Of a stretch of DNA of 64,000 nucleotides, positions 62,987 to 64,000 are shown in pieces. The position numbers and the translations under genes are program-made. The stretch is from Flectonema sp. DT1601. Taxonomy: Eukaryota > Euglenozoa > Diplonemea > Diplonemida > Diplonemidae. Where the stretch lies: NCBI GenBank assembly GCA_964019425.1, contig OZ025805.1:344501-408500 (forward strand). Reading direction: 5' to 3'. Within the stretch, counting starts at the first letter, position 1; the number at the start of each line of letters is the position of its first letter. A model generated the notes under the pieces. The model had not been told where the DNA came from and ran no database searches. It worked only from the letters and a program-made list of their open reading frames with translations.

Positions 62987-63465
62987 TTTTTGATAGATTT
63001 CCTTATTTTAGTCCATCACGTGGCTGTCTCATAATTCTCCTCGAGAGGCAATGTGCTGAAGACATGTACTTCTTTTGGATTGTCCCTGAATTTATGTGAT
63101 GCACATTGTGCTAGGACTGAAAGTACGAGGCAGAGAACTTCTCCACCCGTCCCTGCGCCTCCGCCTTATTAATCTCTGACCATTTGGGAACTATTGTTTC
63201 CCAAAAGCTGCGGATTTTGTAGAGCTTGTCAGTAGGTACGGGGTTGGTGACAGTGTAAAACTTTAGATTGGTTCGAATTTAGAGGAACCGATCTCAGGAA
63301 GCAAAGTGGGGTGTGTACGCCGGGTCTGATGTACCGTTCCTGTAATCTTAGGGTAATCTGAGATATTTGGCTTATCACAGAGACCCACGAGGATATTGAG
63401 TCCTAAAGAGAGTTTGAGTTCAGCTACGTTAAGATTGAGTGCCTAGTTGTTGCTGCAGTGCGAAA

Positions 63466-63756
63466 TCATCTCATCACCTTTGGGGTGAACACAAGTTCAA
63501 ATTTCTGCAGTTCCTTCATCAATTTCAGGTCTGACATGTCCTGCAAGGACCGCCGAAACGTGTGTCGTCTTACCTTGGTGATTTTCTTGCTCCATTTCAG
63601 AGGGGAAATGCTTGGCTCTATTGTACTCTTTTCATCGCTCGAAGAAGACTCAGGAGCACCCGAATCTGGGATAGGTGACCCTACTGAATCATTTTCGATG
63701 GAAATAGCTTTAGGGATTTTAATTTTTGGCTGAAAACATGGGATAGTCATGGGCAA
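63466..63756 (-). pseudogene. piggyBac transposase N-terminal fragment
   Basis: An acidic Ser-rich start (PDSGAPESSSSDEKSTIEPS) is followed by LKWSKKITKVRRHTF and ELQKFELVFTPKVMR, which resembles the start of the piggyBac domain (W..., then ELFFT-evl). It lies at the right place and strand to be the N-terminus of the element. Confidence 0.6.
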
Positions 63757-64000
63757 CCTGGCTAAGACTGTTCCCAGTGCAGAAAAAAAAAAATGAACTT
63801 TTTCTCAGAAAAAGCTGGTGATTTTTGCAGCACGATCCCACATAAAATTTGTCGTTTTTTGGCAGCTCTGGCTCCACCCTTGTACTCACAAGGTACATTT
63901 TTCCCCTTTGTCAAAAAAAAAAAAACGCGAAAGGCCACTATAGTGGCCTTCAGGGCTTAAAGGGTTAAAAAGATAAAAAAAATTAAAAAAAAAAAAAAAA

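Larger units (their letters stand above)
62237..63964 (-). mobile_element. Broken piggyBac element 2
   Basis: This 1728-bp element is flanked by TTAA (62233-62236 and 63965-63968) with short inverted ends CCCTCTAA / CCCTTTAA. Subterminal structures are CCTCTAATAAGAGG on the left and the perfect 20-bp palindrome AAGGCCACTATAGTGGCCTT (63931-63950) on the right. Minus-strand transposase pieces lie at 63466-63756 and 62648-62986. It is longer-diverged from element 1 and not a recent sister. Confidence 0.82.

Overview
The window looks like nuclear DNA of a flagellated protist. A euglenozoan (kinetoplastid or relative) is the best guess. The reasons are: genes all on one strand; pyrimidine tracts ending in AG a short way upstream of start codons, as expected for spliced-leader acceptors; a PF20/SPAG16 axonemal gene; a three-finger CCCH protein; BspA-like leucine-rich-repeat (LRR) genes; and non-LTR elements that carry a 2A peptide and a 5' HDV-like ribozyme, a combination known from trypanosome L1Tc/ingi elements. 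Two genes carry short GT-AG cis-introns, which is unusual for trypanosomatids, so a diplonemid or another deep branch is possible. The assignment is an inference.

Bases 1-43600 are an array of eight genes or gene remnants (called A-H here), all on the + strand. They encode a ubiquitin-like N-terminal domain followed by 75-bp (25-residue) LRR units. A, B, C and E are intact. A and B are identical in protein and sit in near-perfect 2.03-kb tandem units. D, F, G and H are broken by insertions. Two full-length LINEs of about 7.75 kb (8893-16636 and 29870-37652) and three short elements of about 0.69 kb (16954, 25477, 42655) all entered at the same point of the 75-bp repeat, mostly with 20-bp target duplications. 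Both families begin with a sequence that folds as an HDV-like self-cleaving ribozyme. The LINE has a coiled-coil ORF1, one in-frame UGA, a 2A peptide, and an endonuclease/reverse transcriptase ORF2. ORF1 stays open back to the host gene's own ATG in both copies. A fourth insertion (42202-42561) is a chimera of a short-element tail and LRR-gene leader. A foldback DNA transposon (39682-41555) separates the splice acceptor from the ATG of gene H.

Bases 45270-54280 hold five closely spaced + strand host genes: SPAG16/PF20, a PDK1-type kinase with a C-terminal FYVE domain, a small coiled-coil-like protein, a four-helix membrane protein and the CCCH protein. Their intergenic regions hold a repeated segment that also occurs downstream of gene D, and many long A or T runs.

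Bases 54280-64000 have no recognisable host gene. The region is rich in A and T homopolymers and holds two broken piggyBac elements flanked by TTAA (56182-57926 and 62237-63964) and several small inverted-repeat structures. No LTR-retroelement, virus-like element or CRISPR array was seen.
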